From positions 434,001 to 498,000 of the forward strand of contig CBDDJT010000002.1 in NCBI GenBank assembly GCA_965229765.1: a DNA stretch of 64,000 nucleotides, in the 5' to 3' direction. The stretch's first letter is position 1, and each line of letters begins with the position of its first letter. Both the position numbers and the translations under genes were made by a program. Positions 1-8,247 of the stretch are shown piece by piece. The notes under the pieces were generated by a model. It was not told the origin of the DNA. It ran no database searches and worked only from the letters and a program-made list of their open reading frames with translations. The DNA is from ASV31 sp965229765. Its GTDB lineage: Bacteria; Pseudomonadota; Alphaproteobacteria; Rhodobacterales; Rhodobacteraceae.

Positions 1-144
1 TTCCGCGGGTTTCCTGACCCCGTTCTGCGCCGATCTCAAGGAAATCTCCAGAAGATCATCAGCCGCGCCTCAAGCAGCGGGCCCGCAACCGGGGCAAGGT
101 GATCTCACCAAGACAACGCAGCCACCCAGTCAGGAGAGACCCCG

Positions 145-399
145 ATGTCCGACATCAGCTTCAACCGCCCCGCCACTGCCCCCACATCTGCCCCCATCTC
201 TGCCCCAGCCATCGCCCGCATCCTTGGCCTGTTCCGCAAGAGCGACACCGCGCCCTCGGCCCCGGCACCGACCTGGATCGACGATCCCGAAATGCGCGCA
301 CGCCTGTCGCGGGACGTCGGCCTTTGCCCCGAGGATCTGGGCGGCGCGCCCGCCTGGAACCCCAAACTGCCCTTCTTCATGCAGTACGGCGGCTGGTAA
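145..399 (+). CDS. small DUF1127-like hypothetical protein
   Basis: The 84-residue product has a low-complexity Ala/Pro/Ser N-terminus. A C-terminal half around residues 45-70 reads D-P-E-M-R-A-R-L-S-R-D-V-G-L-C-P-E-D-L-G. That resembles the R-D-I-G-L core of DUF1127-type small proteins, which are common in alphaproteobacteria and linked to RNA or phosphate metabolism in a few cases. The start is supported by an AGGAGAG ribosome site at about 132-138. It is followed by a hairpin and is convergent with mnmH. The family assignment is tentative because the match covers only about 25 residues; a lineage-specific hypothetical protein is the alternative. Confidence 0.6.
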   Translation: MSDISFNRPATAPTSAPISAPAIARILGLFRKSDTAPSAPAPTWIDDPEMRARLSRDVGLCPEDLGGAPAWNPKLPFFMQYGGW

Positions 400-412
400 G
401 TCGCCGCGCCAG

Positions 413-458
413 CCCGGTCCGGTTGCCTGTTTTCCTCCCTGCGGGCATCCGGGCCGGG
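413..458. terminator. bidirectional hairpin terminator between convergent genes
   Basis: Arms at 413-427 and about 444-458 pair over roughly 13 of 15 positions, beginning with CCCGG and closing with CCGGG. The loop is pyrimidine-rich and includes TTTT. It lies between the end of the small gene at 399 and the end of mnmH at 476, so it could stop transcription from both sides. Confidence 0.5.
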
Positions 459-475
459 TCATGGCAAGCCCGGTG

Positions 476-1534
476 TCAGGCCCCGGCCCCGGCCGCCAGC
501 GCCGCGATGCGATCGGCGGCGCGTGCCAGCCCGTCCGCATCCAGTTCCCCCATCTCGACACGGCCCAGCACCCTGCCCTCCCGCCCCTCGCGCGAGCGGG
601 CATAGCGCGGGTCGTAGTGGGCGGCCATCAGCCCTGCGGCCAGATCCTCGTTGCGGCCTTCGGCCGCCATCCGCTGCCAGTCGCGCACGCGATCATGCCC
701 CTGAAGCGGCACCAGCTGGCCCAGCGTGTCATGCAGCCGGGCGGGCTCTGCCGTCAGGTCCGCATAGGCGCGTGCAAGATAGCGCGCGCGCGCTGCCAGC
801 GGGGCGGCCACGTCGATACGCGGCGCGGCGCACATGGCGGCCCAGACGCTCGGCGGCACCTGAAGCGCGCCGACCCTGCTCGATTCGGCCTCCACCACCA
901 CGGGCCGGGCCGGATCGAGCGTATCGAACGCGTGCGCCAGCGCGCCCTCGAACCCCTTTTGCGACGGCTGCCCGCCCGGCATCGCCCCCAGAAGCGAGCC
1001 GCGGTGCCGTGCCAGCCCTTCAAGGTCCACCACCTGCACGCCGCGCGCGGCCAGAAGGCCAAGGATCTCTGTCTTCGCCGTGCCCGTGTCGCCGTCGAGC
1101 AGGATCAGCCGCTGCGCCAGCCCCCGGTCATGCATCGCCGCGACCACAAGGCGGCGATAGGCCTTGTAACCGCCCGTCACCGTCTCGGCCCGCCAGCCCA
1201 CCTGCGACAGGATCGACGCAAAGGACCCCGACCGCTGCCCGCCACGCCAGCAATAGACCAGCGGCCGCCAGCCGCCCGGCTTGTCCGCCAGCGGCCCCTC
1301 CAGATGCGCCGCAGCATTGCGCGCCACCAGAGCCGCGCCGACCTTGCGTGCCTCGAACGGGGCGACCTGAACATAGATCGTGCCGACCCGCGCGCGTTCG
1401 GCGTCCGACAGGACCGGCAGGCTGATCGCCCCGGGCACATGGTCCTCGGCGTATTCGGCGGGCGCGCGCACGTCGATCACGGTGTCGAACCCGCTGGTGC
1501 GAAAGGCGGACAGGGTGTTCAGCGTCTGGGCCAT
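476..1534 (-). CDS. mnmH: tRNA 2-selenouridine synthase
   Basis: This enzyme replaces sulfur with selenium in 2-thiouridine at the wobble position of some tRNAs, using selenophosphate. The 352-residue protein has an N-terminal rhodanese domain with the catalytic cysteine at residue 95 in Y-C-W-R-G-G. A P-loop, G-D-T-G-T-A-K-T, lies at about residues 148-155. Both modules in this order are diagnostic of MnmH/SelU. I chose the internal ATG at 1534 because the rhodanese fold begins directly after it; a start at 1582 would add 16 unrelated residues. It is a single gene, convergent with the gene before it and divergent from phoA. No selenophosphate synthase gene is visible in the window. Confidence 0.92.
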   Translation of the reverse strand: MAQTLNTLSAFRTSGFDTVIDVRAPAEYAEDHVPGAISLPVLSDAERARVGTIYVQVAPFEARKVGAALVARNAAAHLEGPLADKPGGWRPLVYCWRGGQRSGSFASILSQVGWRAETVTGGYKAYRRLVVAAMHDRGLAQRLILLDGDTGTAKTEILGLLAARGVQVVDLEGLARHRGSLLGAMPGGQPSQKGFEGALAHAFDTLDPARPVVVEAESSRVGALQVPPSVWAAMCAAPRIDVAAPLAARARYLARAYADLTAEPARLHDTLGQLVPLQGHDRVRDWQRMAAEGRNEDLAAGLMAAHYDPRYARSREGREGRVLGRVEMGELDADGLARAADRIAALAAGAGA

Positions 1535-1641
1535 GCGGTGTTCTAGCGCCCCGCCGAGGGACGTGAAAGGGCACAGCACCACACCCGGCGACCGCGTGAA
1601 TGAAATGTCATTACATCACGCAAGCAGATGAATTTACCAGC

Positions 1642-1670
1642 CTTTCACACTTCTGCAACCTGCCCGTTAC
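1642..1670 (+). promoter_or_regulatory. candidate PhoB-binding repeats upstream of phoA
   Basis: Three 7-mers, CTTTCAC (1642-1648), CTGCAAC (1653-1659) and CCGTTAC (1664-1670), are separated by 4 bases each. This is the 11-bp periodicity of Pho boxes, whose consensus half is CTGTCAT. Individual matches are only partial. Their position 59-87 bases before an alkaline phosphatase start makes PhoB control plausible. Confidence 0.35.
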
Positions 1671-1728
1671 GCTCCAGCAGCAGACCGTGGCCACGAGTGA
1701 ACACATCAAGCATACGAAGGAGAACGTT

Positions 1729-3225
1729 ATGCTGAACTCCACCAAGCTGGCGCTTTGCGGCGTTTCGTTGGCCGCCATGTCGACCAGCGCCTTCGCCCAG
1801 GACATCGTGCAGGCCGACAACGAATGGTTTGCCGCGGGACAGACGGCGATCGAGGCCGCACTGGCCAAGACCCCGATCACCGGCACCGCCAAGAACGTCA
1901 TCCTGATGATCTCGGACGGAAACGGCGTCGGCACCAACTATGCGTCGCGCCTTTGGGCCGGCCAGCAGGCGGGCGGCTTCGGCGACGAATATGTCCAGCC
2001 GCACGAAGCGTTCCCGAACCTCGCACTGGTCAAGACCTATAACGTCAACGCCCAGACCCCGGATTCGGCGGGCACGGGCACCGCGATGATGGCCGGCATC
2101 AAGACCAAGGCCGGTATCATCGGCGTGAACGCCAATGTCGAGCGCGGCAATTGCGCCACGCTGCCCGGCAACACCGTCACCGCGATCTCGGAAATCGCCG
2201 AAGCGATGGGCAAGTCCGTGGGCGTGATTTCGACCGCGCGCATCACCCACGCCACCCCGGCCTCGATGTACTCCAAGACCGTTGACCGCAACTTCGAGGA
2301 CAGCGTTCCCGAGGGCTGCACCGAGCAGAAGGACATCGCCACCCAGCTGATCGACGCGATGGAGGCCGGCCTGATCGACGTCGCCATGGGCGGTGGCCTG
2401 CGCCACTTCCTGCCCGACGGCACCGAGGTCGCGGGCGTGTCCGGCCGCCGCGGCGACGGCGTGAACCTGGTCGAACGCGCGCAGGGCCTTGGCGCGCAGT
2501 TCGCCACCGACAGCGACAGCTTTGCTGCCATCGACCTGATGGCTGGCACCCCTGTGCTTGGCCTTTTCGAAGCCAGCCACATGCAGTACGAAGCCGACCG
2601 CGACGGCGAACCGTCGCTGGCCGAGATGACCGCCGCCACGATCGAGGCCCTTCAGGGCAACGAGAACGGCTTTGTCATCATGATCGAGGCCGGCCGTGTC
2701 GACCACGCCAACCACGCCGGCAACCTTGCCCGCGTCGTGGCCGACCAGAAGGCCTTCGCCGACGCCGTCGCCATCGCCGACGACCTGACCGACGACAGCG
2801 AAACGCTGATCGTGGTCACCGCCGACCACGAGCACGCGATCGCCTTCAACGGCTATTGCGGCCGCGGATCGGACATTCTGGGCCTGTGCATGGGCATCGA
2901 CGGTGCGGGCGTCGGCCACACCGGAGAGCCGCTGACGGCCAAGGACGGCAAGCCCTACACGGTTGCGGGCTACCTGAACGGCGCAGGCTCTGTCCTGGTC
3001 GAGCAGGCCGACGGCAGCTACTTCGGCACCCGGCCCGGCATCGACCAGGACACGGCCACGGACGTCGACTATCTCCAGCAGGCGCTGGTGCCGCTTTCCT
3101 CGGAAACCCACTCGGGCGAGGACGTGGCGGTCTATGCCAAGGGCCCCTGGGCGCACCTTCTGGACGGCACGATCGAGCAGAACGTGATCTTCCACGTGAT
3201 GCATCACGCACTGTCGGCAGAGTAG
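1729..3225 (+). CDS. phoA: secreted alkaline phosphatase, PhoA family
   Basis: This is a periplasmic phosphomonoesterase that releases phosphate from organic esters. The 498-residue precursor has a signal peptide ending at A-F-A-Q (about residue 24). A metal-binding Asp (63) lies in M-I-S-D-G-N-G. The nucleophilic Ser (113) lies in P-D-S-A-G-T-G-T-A-M, followed later by I-T-H-A-T-P and A-D-H-E-H, all classical PhoA metal and active-site motifs. The start is the ATG after AAGGAGA (1717-1723); an upstream in-frame start at 1600 would put 43 non-signal residues before the signal peptide. It is monocistronic, with a possible Pho box upstream and a strong hairpin downstream. Confidence 0.93.
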   Translation: MLNSTKLALCGVSLAAMSTSAFAQDIVQADNEWFAAGQTAIEAALAKTPITGTAKNVILMISDGNGVGTNYASRLWAGQQAGGFGDEYVQPHEAFPNLALVKTYNVNAQTPDSAGTGTAMMAGIKTKAGIIGVNANVERGNCATLPGNTVTAISEIAEAMGKSVGVISTARITHATPASMYSKTVDRNFEDSVPEGCTEQKDIATQLIDAMEAGLIDVAMGGGLRHFLPDGTEVAGVSGRRGDGVNLVERAQGLGAQFATDSDSFAAIDLMAGTPVLGLFEASHMQYEADRDGEPSLAEMTAATIEALQGNENGFVIMIEAGRVDHANHAGNLARVVADQKAFADAVAIADDLTDDSETLIVVTADHEHAIAFNGYCGRGSDILGLCMGIDGAGVGHTGEPLTAKDGKPYTVAGYLNGAGSVLVEQADGSYFGTRPGIDQDTATDVDYLQQALVPLSSETHSGEDVAVYAKGPWAHLLDGTIEQNVIFHVMHHALSAE

Positions 3226-3244
3226 TCGCGGGATCGAAATCAAG

Positions 3245-3268
3245 GGGGGCCGCCGGCGCGCGGCCCCC
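3245..3268 (+). terminator. GC hairpin terminator after phoA
   Basis: A perfect 9-bp stem, GGGGGCCGC (3245-3253) with GCGGCCCCC (3260-3268), encloses a 6-base loop 20 bases after the phoA stop codon. No T-run follows, as is common for terminators in this GC range. Confidence 0.6.
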
Positions 3269-3425
3269 ACTTCGACAGCGATCGCCTTGTCCCGTTGATT
3301 TCCTCACAAAGTTTTCATCATGGGGCCGGCCGGGTTTGATCTTGCCCAAGGTTGGCCTGGCTGGCAGATGCAGACTGGAGGCGCGGGAAACCATCAGGCC
3401 CCGACCAGAATGGGAGAGTCGAGAC

Positions 3426-3851
3426 ATGCATCGCCGTTCCTTTCTTGCCCTGAGCGGAACTGCCCTTGCCGCGCCGGCGCTTGTTCGCGCCGACGACGAT
3501 ACGATCAAGCTTCGGGACCTCTACAACAGTGACCAGAGTTTTTCGGACCTCGCCCTGTCGATGGAAGGGCAAGGCGTCCGTGTGGATGGTTTCATGGCCC
3601 CGCCGCTAAAGGCCAACTCCAGGTTCTTCGTGCTGACGAAGATGCCGATGGCCGTGTGCCCTCTTTGCGAAACCGAGGCCGACTGGCCCGACGATATCCT
3701 GGCAGTCTACGCGCGCCGCACCATAAAGGTGATCCCGTTCAACTGGCCGATCGTGGTCTCGGGCAAGCTGGAACTGGGCACCTACATGGACGAGGAATTC
3801 GGGTTCCTCAGCCGCGTGCGCCTGGTCGATGCCACCTATCAGCGCGCCTGA
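3426..3851 (+). CDS. Tat-exported DUF3299-like periplasmic protein
   Basis: The 141-residue protein begins M-H-R-R-S-F-L-A-L-S-G, a twin-arginine signal peptide cleaved near A-L-V-R-A (about residue 22). The mature part contains G-Q-G-V-R-V-D-G-F-M-A-P-P-L and then a C-P-L-C pair. This recalls DUF3299-type OB-fold lipoproteins found with export-like ABC systems, for example the Zur-controlled PA4063-PA4066 operon of Pseudomonas aeruginosa. The stop codon overlaps the start of the ABC ATPase by one base, so the three genes form one operon. The C-x2-C could bind metal or form a disulfide. The family call is an inference from motif and context. Confidence 0.6.
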   Translation: MHRRSFLALSGTALAAPALVRADDDTIKLRDLYNSDQSFSDLALSMEGQGVRVDGFMAPPLKANSRFFVLTKMPMAVCPLCETEADWPDDILAVYARRTIKVIPFNWPIVVSGKLELGTYMDEEFGFLSRVRLVDATYQRA

Positions 3852-4531
3852 TGCTCGACGCCGCCGGCCTGCGACTGTCGTTCCGCGATGCCGAGGGGCA
3901 CTTGTTTCCCGTTCTCGACATCGGTGCCCTGAAGGCGGGGGCCGAGGCACTGACGGTCATCACGGGCCCGTCAGGGTCCGGCAAGTCGACGCTTCTCCAT
4001 GCGCTTTGCGGGTTGCAGCCCGTCGATGCCGGCACCATCCGCTGGCAGGACACCGATATCGCCACCTTGTCCGAGGGCGCCCGTGACCGCTGGCGGCGAC
4101 AGACCGTTGGGCTGGTGTTTCAGGATTTTCACCTGATCGACGAGTTGTCGCCGCTCGACAACATTCTGGTGCCGGCGTGGTTCTCGCGCTTTCGGGCAGG
4201 GGGCCTGCGCGACCGGGCGGAAGCGCTGATGCGCGCCTACGCGGTGCCGACGCAACGCCGACGTGTTGCCGACCTCAGCCGGGGAGAGCGTCAGCGGGTG
4301 GCACTGGCGCGCGCGCTGCTGTTCGACCCGCCGGTGATCCTGGCGGACGAACCCACCGCCAGCCTCGACAGAAGCGCCGGCGCGGCGGTGATCGAAACAC
4401 TTTGCGCGCTTGCCCGGGACCGGGGGAGGCTGGTGCTGGCGGTCAGCCATGACCGCGACCTGATCGGCGCCGCCGACCGGGTGCTGCGCCTGGATCGCGG
4501 GCGGCTGGACAAGGTGGAGGGCAGGCCATGA
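3851..4531 (+). CDS. ABC exporter ATPase, LolD/MacB type
   Basis: This 226-residue ATPase has Walker A G-P-S-G-S-G-K-S, a Q-loop in V-F-Q-D-F-H-L, signature L-S-R-G-E-R-Q-R-V-A-L-A-R-A and Walker B V-I-L-A-D-E-P-T, then the H-loop S-H-D-R. The length and the L-x-D-N-I-L-V-P segment after the Q-loop fit the LolD/MacB/FtsE class, which pairs with FtsX-type permeases and works on lipoproteins or periplasmic substrates rather than as an importer. It overlaps its neighbours on both sides (1 bp and 4 bp). Confidence 0.88.
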   Translation: MLDAAGLRLSFRDAEGHLFPVLDIGALKAGAEALTVITGPSGSGKSTLLHALCGLQPVDAGTIRWQDTDIATLSEGARDRWRRQTVGLVFQDFHLIDELSPLDNILVPAWFSRFRAGGLRDRAEALMRAYAVPTQRRRVADLSRGERQRVALARALLFDPPVILADEPTASLDRSAGAAVIETLCALARDRGRLVLAVSHDRDLIGAADRVLRLDRGRLDKVEGRP

Positions 4532-5736
4532 ACCCGTTTCCCATCGCGCTTGCCCTGGCCCGGCGCAACTGGCTTACGACGGCACTTTTTCTTTTCCTGA
4601 TAACGGTTTCCGTCGCGCTTGGCGTTGCGATAACGGCGCAGGAACGGGCCCTTCGCGAAGGCTCTGCCCGGGCGTCCGACCCGTTCGACCTGATCGTCGC
4701 AGCACCGGGCAGCCCGACCGAAGTGCTGTTCAACGTGGTCTACCTGCGCCCCTCGGCGGTGGAACTGATCCAGCCCGAAACGCTGGCGGTGTTGCTGGAG
4801 GACCCCCGCGCCGAATTCGTCGCCCCCATCGCCTTCGGCGACAGCGCCGGCGGCTTTCCCGTCGTCGGCACCACCGCCGACATGATCCGCCACCTGATCG
4901 GCGACGCCCCTCTCGACGGCAAGCTCTGGGACCACGTCGAACAAGCCATCGTCGGCGCCAGGGTCCCCTTCGAGCCGGGACAGTCGGTCATGTCCTCGCA
5001 CGGGGTGCATTTCGTCGAGGCAGATCACGGCGAGATCGCCATCGTGGGCAAGCTGCCGCCCACCGGAACCGCCTGGGATACCGGGGTTTTCGTGCCGATC
5101 GAGTACAGCTGGTCCACCCACGGGCTGGTGTCGGGGCACGACCCGGCGCGCTATCGCCCCGATGGAACCCCGCCGATAGGCCCGCCCTTTGACGCCGCCC
5201 ATCTTGCGCCCGTGCCCGCCGTGGTGATGGACGCGGGCAGCCTTGCGGCCGCCTACACGCTGCGCCAGACCTACCGGACGTCCGAGACCACGGCCTTCTT
5301 TCCCGCCGAGGTCCTGTCCGAGATCTATGGCTACCTTGGCGACGTGCGCACGATCATGAGCGCGCTGACCATCGCCACGCAGGTGCTGGTGGTCGCGGCC
5401 ATCCTGTCGGGGATCGTGGCGCTGGTGCAGCTTTACCGCACGCGGCTGGCGGTTCTGCGCGCCATCGGGGCGACGCGGGGCTACGTCTTTGCGGTGATGT
5501 GGACCTATATCATGGCGCTGGTTCTGGGCGGCACGCTGTTGGGGCTGGCGGGGGGCTACGGGGTGGCGCAGGCGATCTCTGCGATGTTCTCGGCCGAAAC
5601 GGGCCTGACACTCCGCGCGCGGATCGGTGGCGCCGAACTTGCGCTTGCCGGGGGGCTGGTCGTGCTGGGGGCACTGCTTGCCGTGGTGCCGGCGATCGCG
5701 CTTTTCCGGCGCCCGGCGGTGACCTACCTGCGCTGA
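4528..5736 (+). CDS. FtsX/MacB-type ABC permease
   Basis: The 402-residue membrane protein has one N-terminal transmembrane segment (about 15-35), a large periplasmic domain, and three C-terminal segments (about 280-305, 330-355, 370-393). This is the FtsX/MacB fold. The sequence R-A-I-G-A-T-R-G before the third segment is the usual cytoplasmic coupling motif. It starts within the ATGA overlap with the ATPase. With the Tat protein it forms a tripartite system. The substrate is unknown; an assembly or metal-stress role is possible by analogy with the PA4063-PA4066 type. Confidence 0.85.
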   Translation: MNPFPIALALARRNWLTTALFLFLITVSVALGVAITAQERALREGSARASDPFDLIVAAPGSPTEVLFNVVYLRPSAVELIQPETLAVLLEDPRAEFVAPIAFGDSAGGFPVVGTTADMIRHLIGDAPLDGKLWDHVEQAIVGARVPFEPGQSVMSSHGVHFVEADHGEIAIVGKLPPTGTAWDTGVFVPIEYSWSTHGLVSGHDPARYRPDGTPPIGPPFDAAHLAPVPAVVMDAGSLAAAYTLRQTYRTSETTAFFPAEVLSEIYGYLGDVRTIMSALTIATQVLVVAAILSGIVALVQLYRTRLAVLRAIGATRGYVFAVMWTYIMALVLGGTLLGLAGGYGVAQAISAMFSAETGLTLRARIGGAELALAGGLVVLGALLAVVPAIALFRRPAVTYLR

Positions 5737-5752
5737 GGCGTGCGCCGCCGGT

Positions 5753-6421
5753 CTAGCTATCGTCCGGCGCGCGGTACGGCGCGTCCAGCACCGGCACCTT
5801 GTTCAGCCAGCCCGCGTATTCCGGGTCCATCGCCCTGACCAGCAGGGCGCCAAGGTCGTCCAGTGGCGTTTCGCTGTCGTCGATCCGCAGGGTCAGGGGC
5901 GGCATGTCGGGCGACAGGACCAGCAAGGCCGCGGACATCAGCCCGCGGCTGTCCCCACCCGCCCGCGCCCCGGCGCGCAGACCTGCGAGAAGACGGTCGG
6001 CGAATCGCCCCCCAGACGCGGTCAGCCCCGCCAGCGCGGAATCAAGAACCTCGGGTCCGGTCAGAAGGTTGCCGGCGACCACCGCGCCGGGGGCGAAACG
6101 CTCTCCCATGGCGGGGGTGTTGCGCGTCCCGGTGAAGGCCCCTGCCCCGCCCCGCGGGTCGAGCGCGGCAAGCTGGCGCCAGTCGCGGCCGGTGTCCGGG
6201 GCGGTCACGGAGGCCACCGCCTGCGCTGCCGGTTCGCCTTCGCGCATACGTGACAGCACGTCCTCGCCCCAGAAAACACTGGGCGCCGCACCCTGAGAGG
6301 CCGAGATCCCGGCGCGGGGATCACCCCGTAGCACCCAGCCACCCACACACAGGTTGCCCGTGGCCGCCGCACCGCCGATGGCCCCGCTATCGGGGTCACG
6401 CGCTAGAATGGAAAACGTCAT
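5753..6421 (-). CDS. DUF1028 family protein (Ntn-hydrolase-like)
   Basis: The 222-residue protein begins M-T-F-S-I-L-A-R-D-P-D-S-G, the hallmark start of DUF1028. Thr2 would be the nucleophile if it acts as an Ntn-type hydrolase. A central N-L-L-T-G-P-E-V is also typical. An ATG at 6421 with GGAGG just upstream fits better than starts further out. It is divergent from the peptide-binding protein gene and shares its promoter region, which contains a symmetric operator-like pair. In this group of bacteria DUF1028 genes often sit next to peptide ABC transporters, suggesting a role in degrading or modifying the imported compound. No catalytic activity is established. Confidence 0.85.
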   Translation of the reverse strand: MTFSILARDPDSGAIGGAAATGNLCVGGWVLRGDPRAGISASQGAAPSVFWGEDVLSRMREGEPAAQAVASVTAPDTGRDWRQLAALDPRGGAGAFTGTRNTPAMGERFAPGAVVAGNLLTGPEVLDSALAGLTASGGRFADRLLAGLRAGARAGGDSRGLMSAALLVLSPDMPPLTLRIDDSETPLDDLGALLVRAMDPEYAGWLNKVPVLDAPYRAPDDS

Positions 6422-6439
6422 ATCGACCTCCCGGTCCGA

Positions 6440-6483
6440 ATTTATCATGAAAATTTTGATTTCCGCAATTTCTCATGATAAAT
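6440..6483. promoter_or_regulatory. paired inverted operator in divergent promoter region
   Basis: ATTTATCATGA (6440-6450) and its exact reverse complement TCATGATAAAT (6473-6483) lie between the divergent DUF1028 and peptide-binding protein genes. Each arm contains the palindromic core TCATGA, so this may be two binding sites for a dimeric repressor. The GntR/FCD protein encoded at the end of the dpp operon is the natural candidate. The surrounding AT-rich DNA is the likely promoter for both directions. Confidence 0.5.
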
Positions 6484-6514
6484 TTTCGTCACAGTCCACC
6501 GGAGGGTTATACAC

Positions 6515-8092
6515 ATGCTTGCAATGAACTGGACACGACGGGCGCTGATGTCGGCATCCGCGGCGGTGCTGGGGCTTGGGCTTCTGGCGGCGCCTGCGGC
6601 GGCGCAGACCCCGCCGGGCGTCCTTGTGGTCGGCCAGATCGCCGAGCCCAAGGCGCTCGATCCCCATGCCGTGACGGCGGTCAACGACTTCCGCATCCTG
6701 ATGAACGTCTATGACGGGCTGGTGCGCTACAAGTCCGGCACGCTCGAGGTCGAGCCGGCGCTGGCCGAAAGCTGGGAGATCAGCGAGGACGGCACCGTCT
6801 ACACCTTCACCCTGCGCGAGGGCGTGACGTTCCACGACGGCACGCCGCTGACCGCCGAGGCGGTCAAGTTCAACTTCGACCGGATGCTGGACGAAGGCCA
6901 CCCCTATCACGACACCGGGCCCTTCCCGCTGTCGTTCTTCTTCTCGGCGATCGAGGAGACGGCGGTGATCGACGACAGCACGGTGCAGTTCACGCTGAAC
7001 GCGCCCTATGCGCCGTTCCTGTCCAATCTTGCCTATCCCACCGGCCTGATCGTATCGCCCGCCGCGGTGATGGAGCATGGCGCCGATTTCGGCCGCAACC
7101 CGTCGGGCACAGGCCCCTTCAAGTTCGCCGAGTGGCGCTCGAACGAGGCCGTCGTGGTCGAGAAGAACCCGGACTACTGGGACGGGACCGCCACGCTTGA
7201 CGCGGTCGTCTTCCGCCCGATCACCGATGCCAACACCCGCGTCGCCGAGATGCTGGCCGGCGGCATCGACATGATGGTCGAGGTGCCGCCCGTGGCCCTG
7301 TCGGAGTTCCAGGGCGACGATTTCCGCGTCGTGGAACAGGCCGGCCCACACGTCTGGTTCCTGATCCTGAACCTCAAGGAAGGCCCGTTCACCGACGTCC
7401 GCGTGCGCCAGGCGGCGAACTACGCGATCAACAAGTCGGCGCTGGTCAACGACGTGCTGGAAGGCACCGCCGAGATCGCCGCGGGCCCGACCCCGCCGGC
7501 ATTCGCCTGGGCCTACAACGAGGCGCTGGAGCCCTATCCCTATGACCCCGACAAGGCGCGCGCGCTGATCGCCGAGGCCGGGGCCGAGGGCGCGGAACTG
7601 ACGTTCTACGTGACCGAGGGCGGATCGGGCATGCTCGACCCGGTGGCGATGGGCACCGCGATCCAGGCCGACCTGGAAGCCGTGGGCCTCGACGTGAAGA
7701 TCGAGACCTACGAGTGGAACACCTTCCTCGGCCAGGTGAACCCGGGGCTGGAAGGCAAGGCGGACATGGCCGAGATGGCCTGGATGACCAATGATCCCGA
7801 CACCCTGCCCTTCCTGGCGCTGCGCACCGAGGCCTGGCCCGACAAGGGCGGGTTCAACTCCGGCTACTACTCGAACCCGAAGGTGGACGAACTGCTGGAG
7901 GCCGCCCGCGTCTCGACCGACCAGGACGAACGCGCCGCGCTTTACAAGGAGATGCAGGAAATCGTCCAGCAGGACGCGCCCTGGGTCTTCGTGGCGAACT
8001 GGAAGCAGAACGCCGTGACCAGCGACGCGGTTGGCAGCTTCGCGCTGGAGCCGTCGTTCTTCCTGCTCCTCAAGGACGTGGTCAAGAACTGA
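6515..8092 (+). CDS. peptide/nickel-type ABC substrate-binding protein
   Basis: This periplasmic receptor belongs to SBP family 5 (DppA/OppA). The 525-residue precursor has a twin-arginine-like signal (W-T-R-R-A-L-M-S) with cleavage near A-A-A-Q (about residue 31). The family signatures A-E-S-W-E-I-S-E-D-G-T-x-Y-T-F-T-L-R-E-G-V-x-F-H-D-G-T and G-T-G-P-F-K-F follow. The start is the ATG at 6515, 8 bases after GGAGGG. It heads the operon with permeases and ATPases at 9.2-13.0 kb. The ligand could be a dipeptide or a related amide. Confidence 0.92.
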   Translation: MLAMNWTRRALMSASAAVLGLGLLAAPAAAQTPPGVLVVGQIAEPKALDPHAVTAVNDFRILMNVYDGLVRYKSGTLEVEPALAESWEISEDGTVYTFTLREGVTFHDGTPLTAEAVKFNFDRMLDEGHPYHDTGPFPLSFFFSAIEETAVIDDSTVQFTLNAPYAPFLSNLAYPTGLIVSPAAVMEHGADFGRNPSGTGPFKFAEWRSNEAVVVEKNPDYWDGTATLDAVVFRPITDANTRVAEMLAGGIDMMVEVPPVALSEFQGDDFRVVEQAGPHVWFLILNLKEGPFTDVRVRQAANYAINKSALVNDVLEGTAEIAAGPTPPAFAWAYNEALEPYPYDPDKARALIAEAGAEGAELTFYVTEGGSGMLDPVAMGTAIQADLEAVGLDVKIETYEWNTFLGQVNPGLEGKADMAEMAWMTNDPDTLPFLALRTEAWPDKGGFNSGYYSNPKVDELLEAARVSTDQDERAALYKEMQEIVQQDAPWVFVANWKQNAVTSDAVGSFALEPSFFLLLKDVVKN

Positions 8093-8127
8093 TTGTTCGG
8101 AGCGCCTTGCGGCGCAAGACTCTCCGT

Positions 8128-8145
8128 CCCGTGCCTTCGCACGGG
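8128..8145 (+). terminator. hairpin after the binding-protein gene
   Basis: CCCGTGC (8128-8134) and GCACGGG (8139-8145) form a 7-bp stem with a CTTC loop, 36 bases after the stop codon. Such hairpins between binding-protein and permease genes commonly cause partial termination or protect the 3' end, giving more receptor than membrane components. Confidence 0.45.
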
Positions 8146-8247
8146 GCGGGGTGCCACCGGCGGGAGTATTCTGGCAAGATGAAGGCGCGCGATACGGTTT
8201 GACCGTAGGGGTAAGCGGATGACCTGGCTGCGGAAAGGCCGATACCT

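Noticed and set aside
1..110. Open reading frames running into the window start (two plus-strand frames)
   Set aside because: Too short to judge; no motif, and two frames are open at once. It may be the end of an upstream gene, but the sequence cannot show it.
1600..1728. Upstream in-frame start for alkaline phosphatase at 1600
   Set aside because: It would place 43 residues before a standard signal peptide and read through the possible Pho box; the ATG at 1729 has a strong ribosome site.
1645..3270. 541-codon minus-strand reading frame opposite phoA
   Set aside because: Mirror of the strongly biased GC-rich phoA frame; its His/Gly/Val-rich translation has no motif and phoA is certain.
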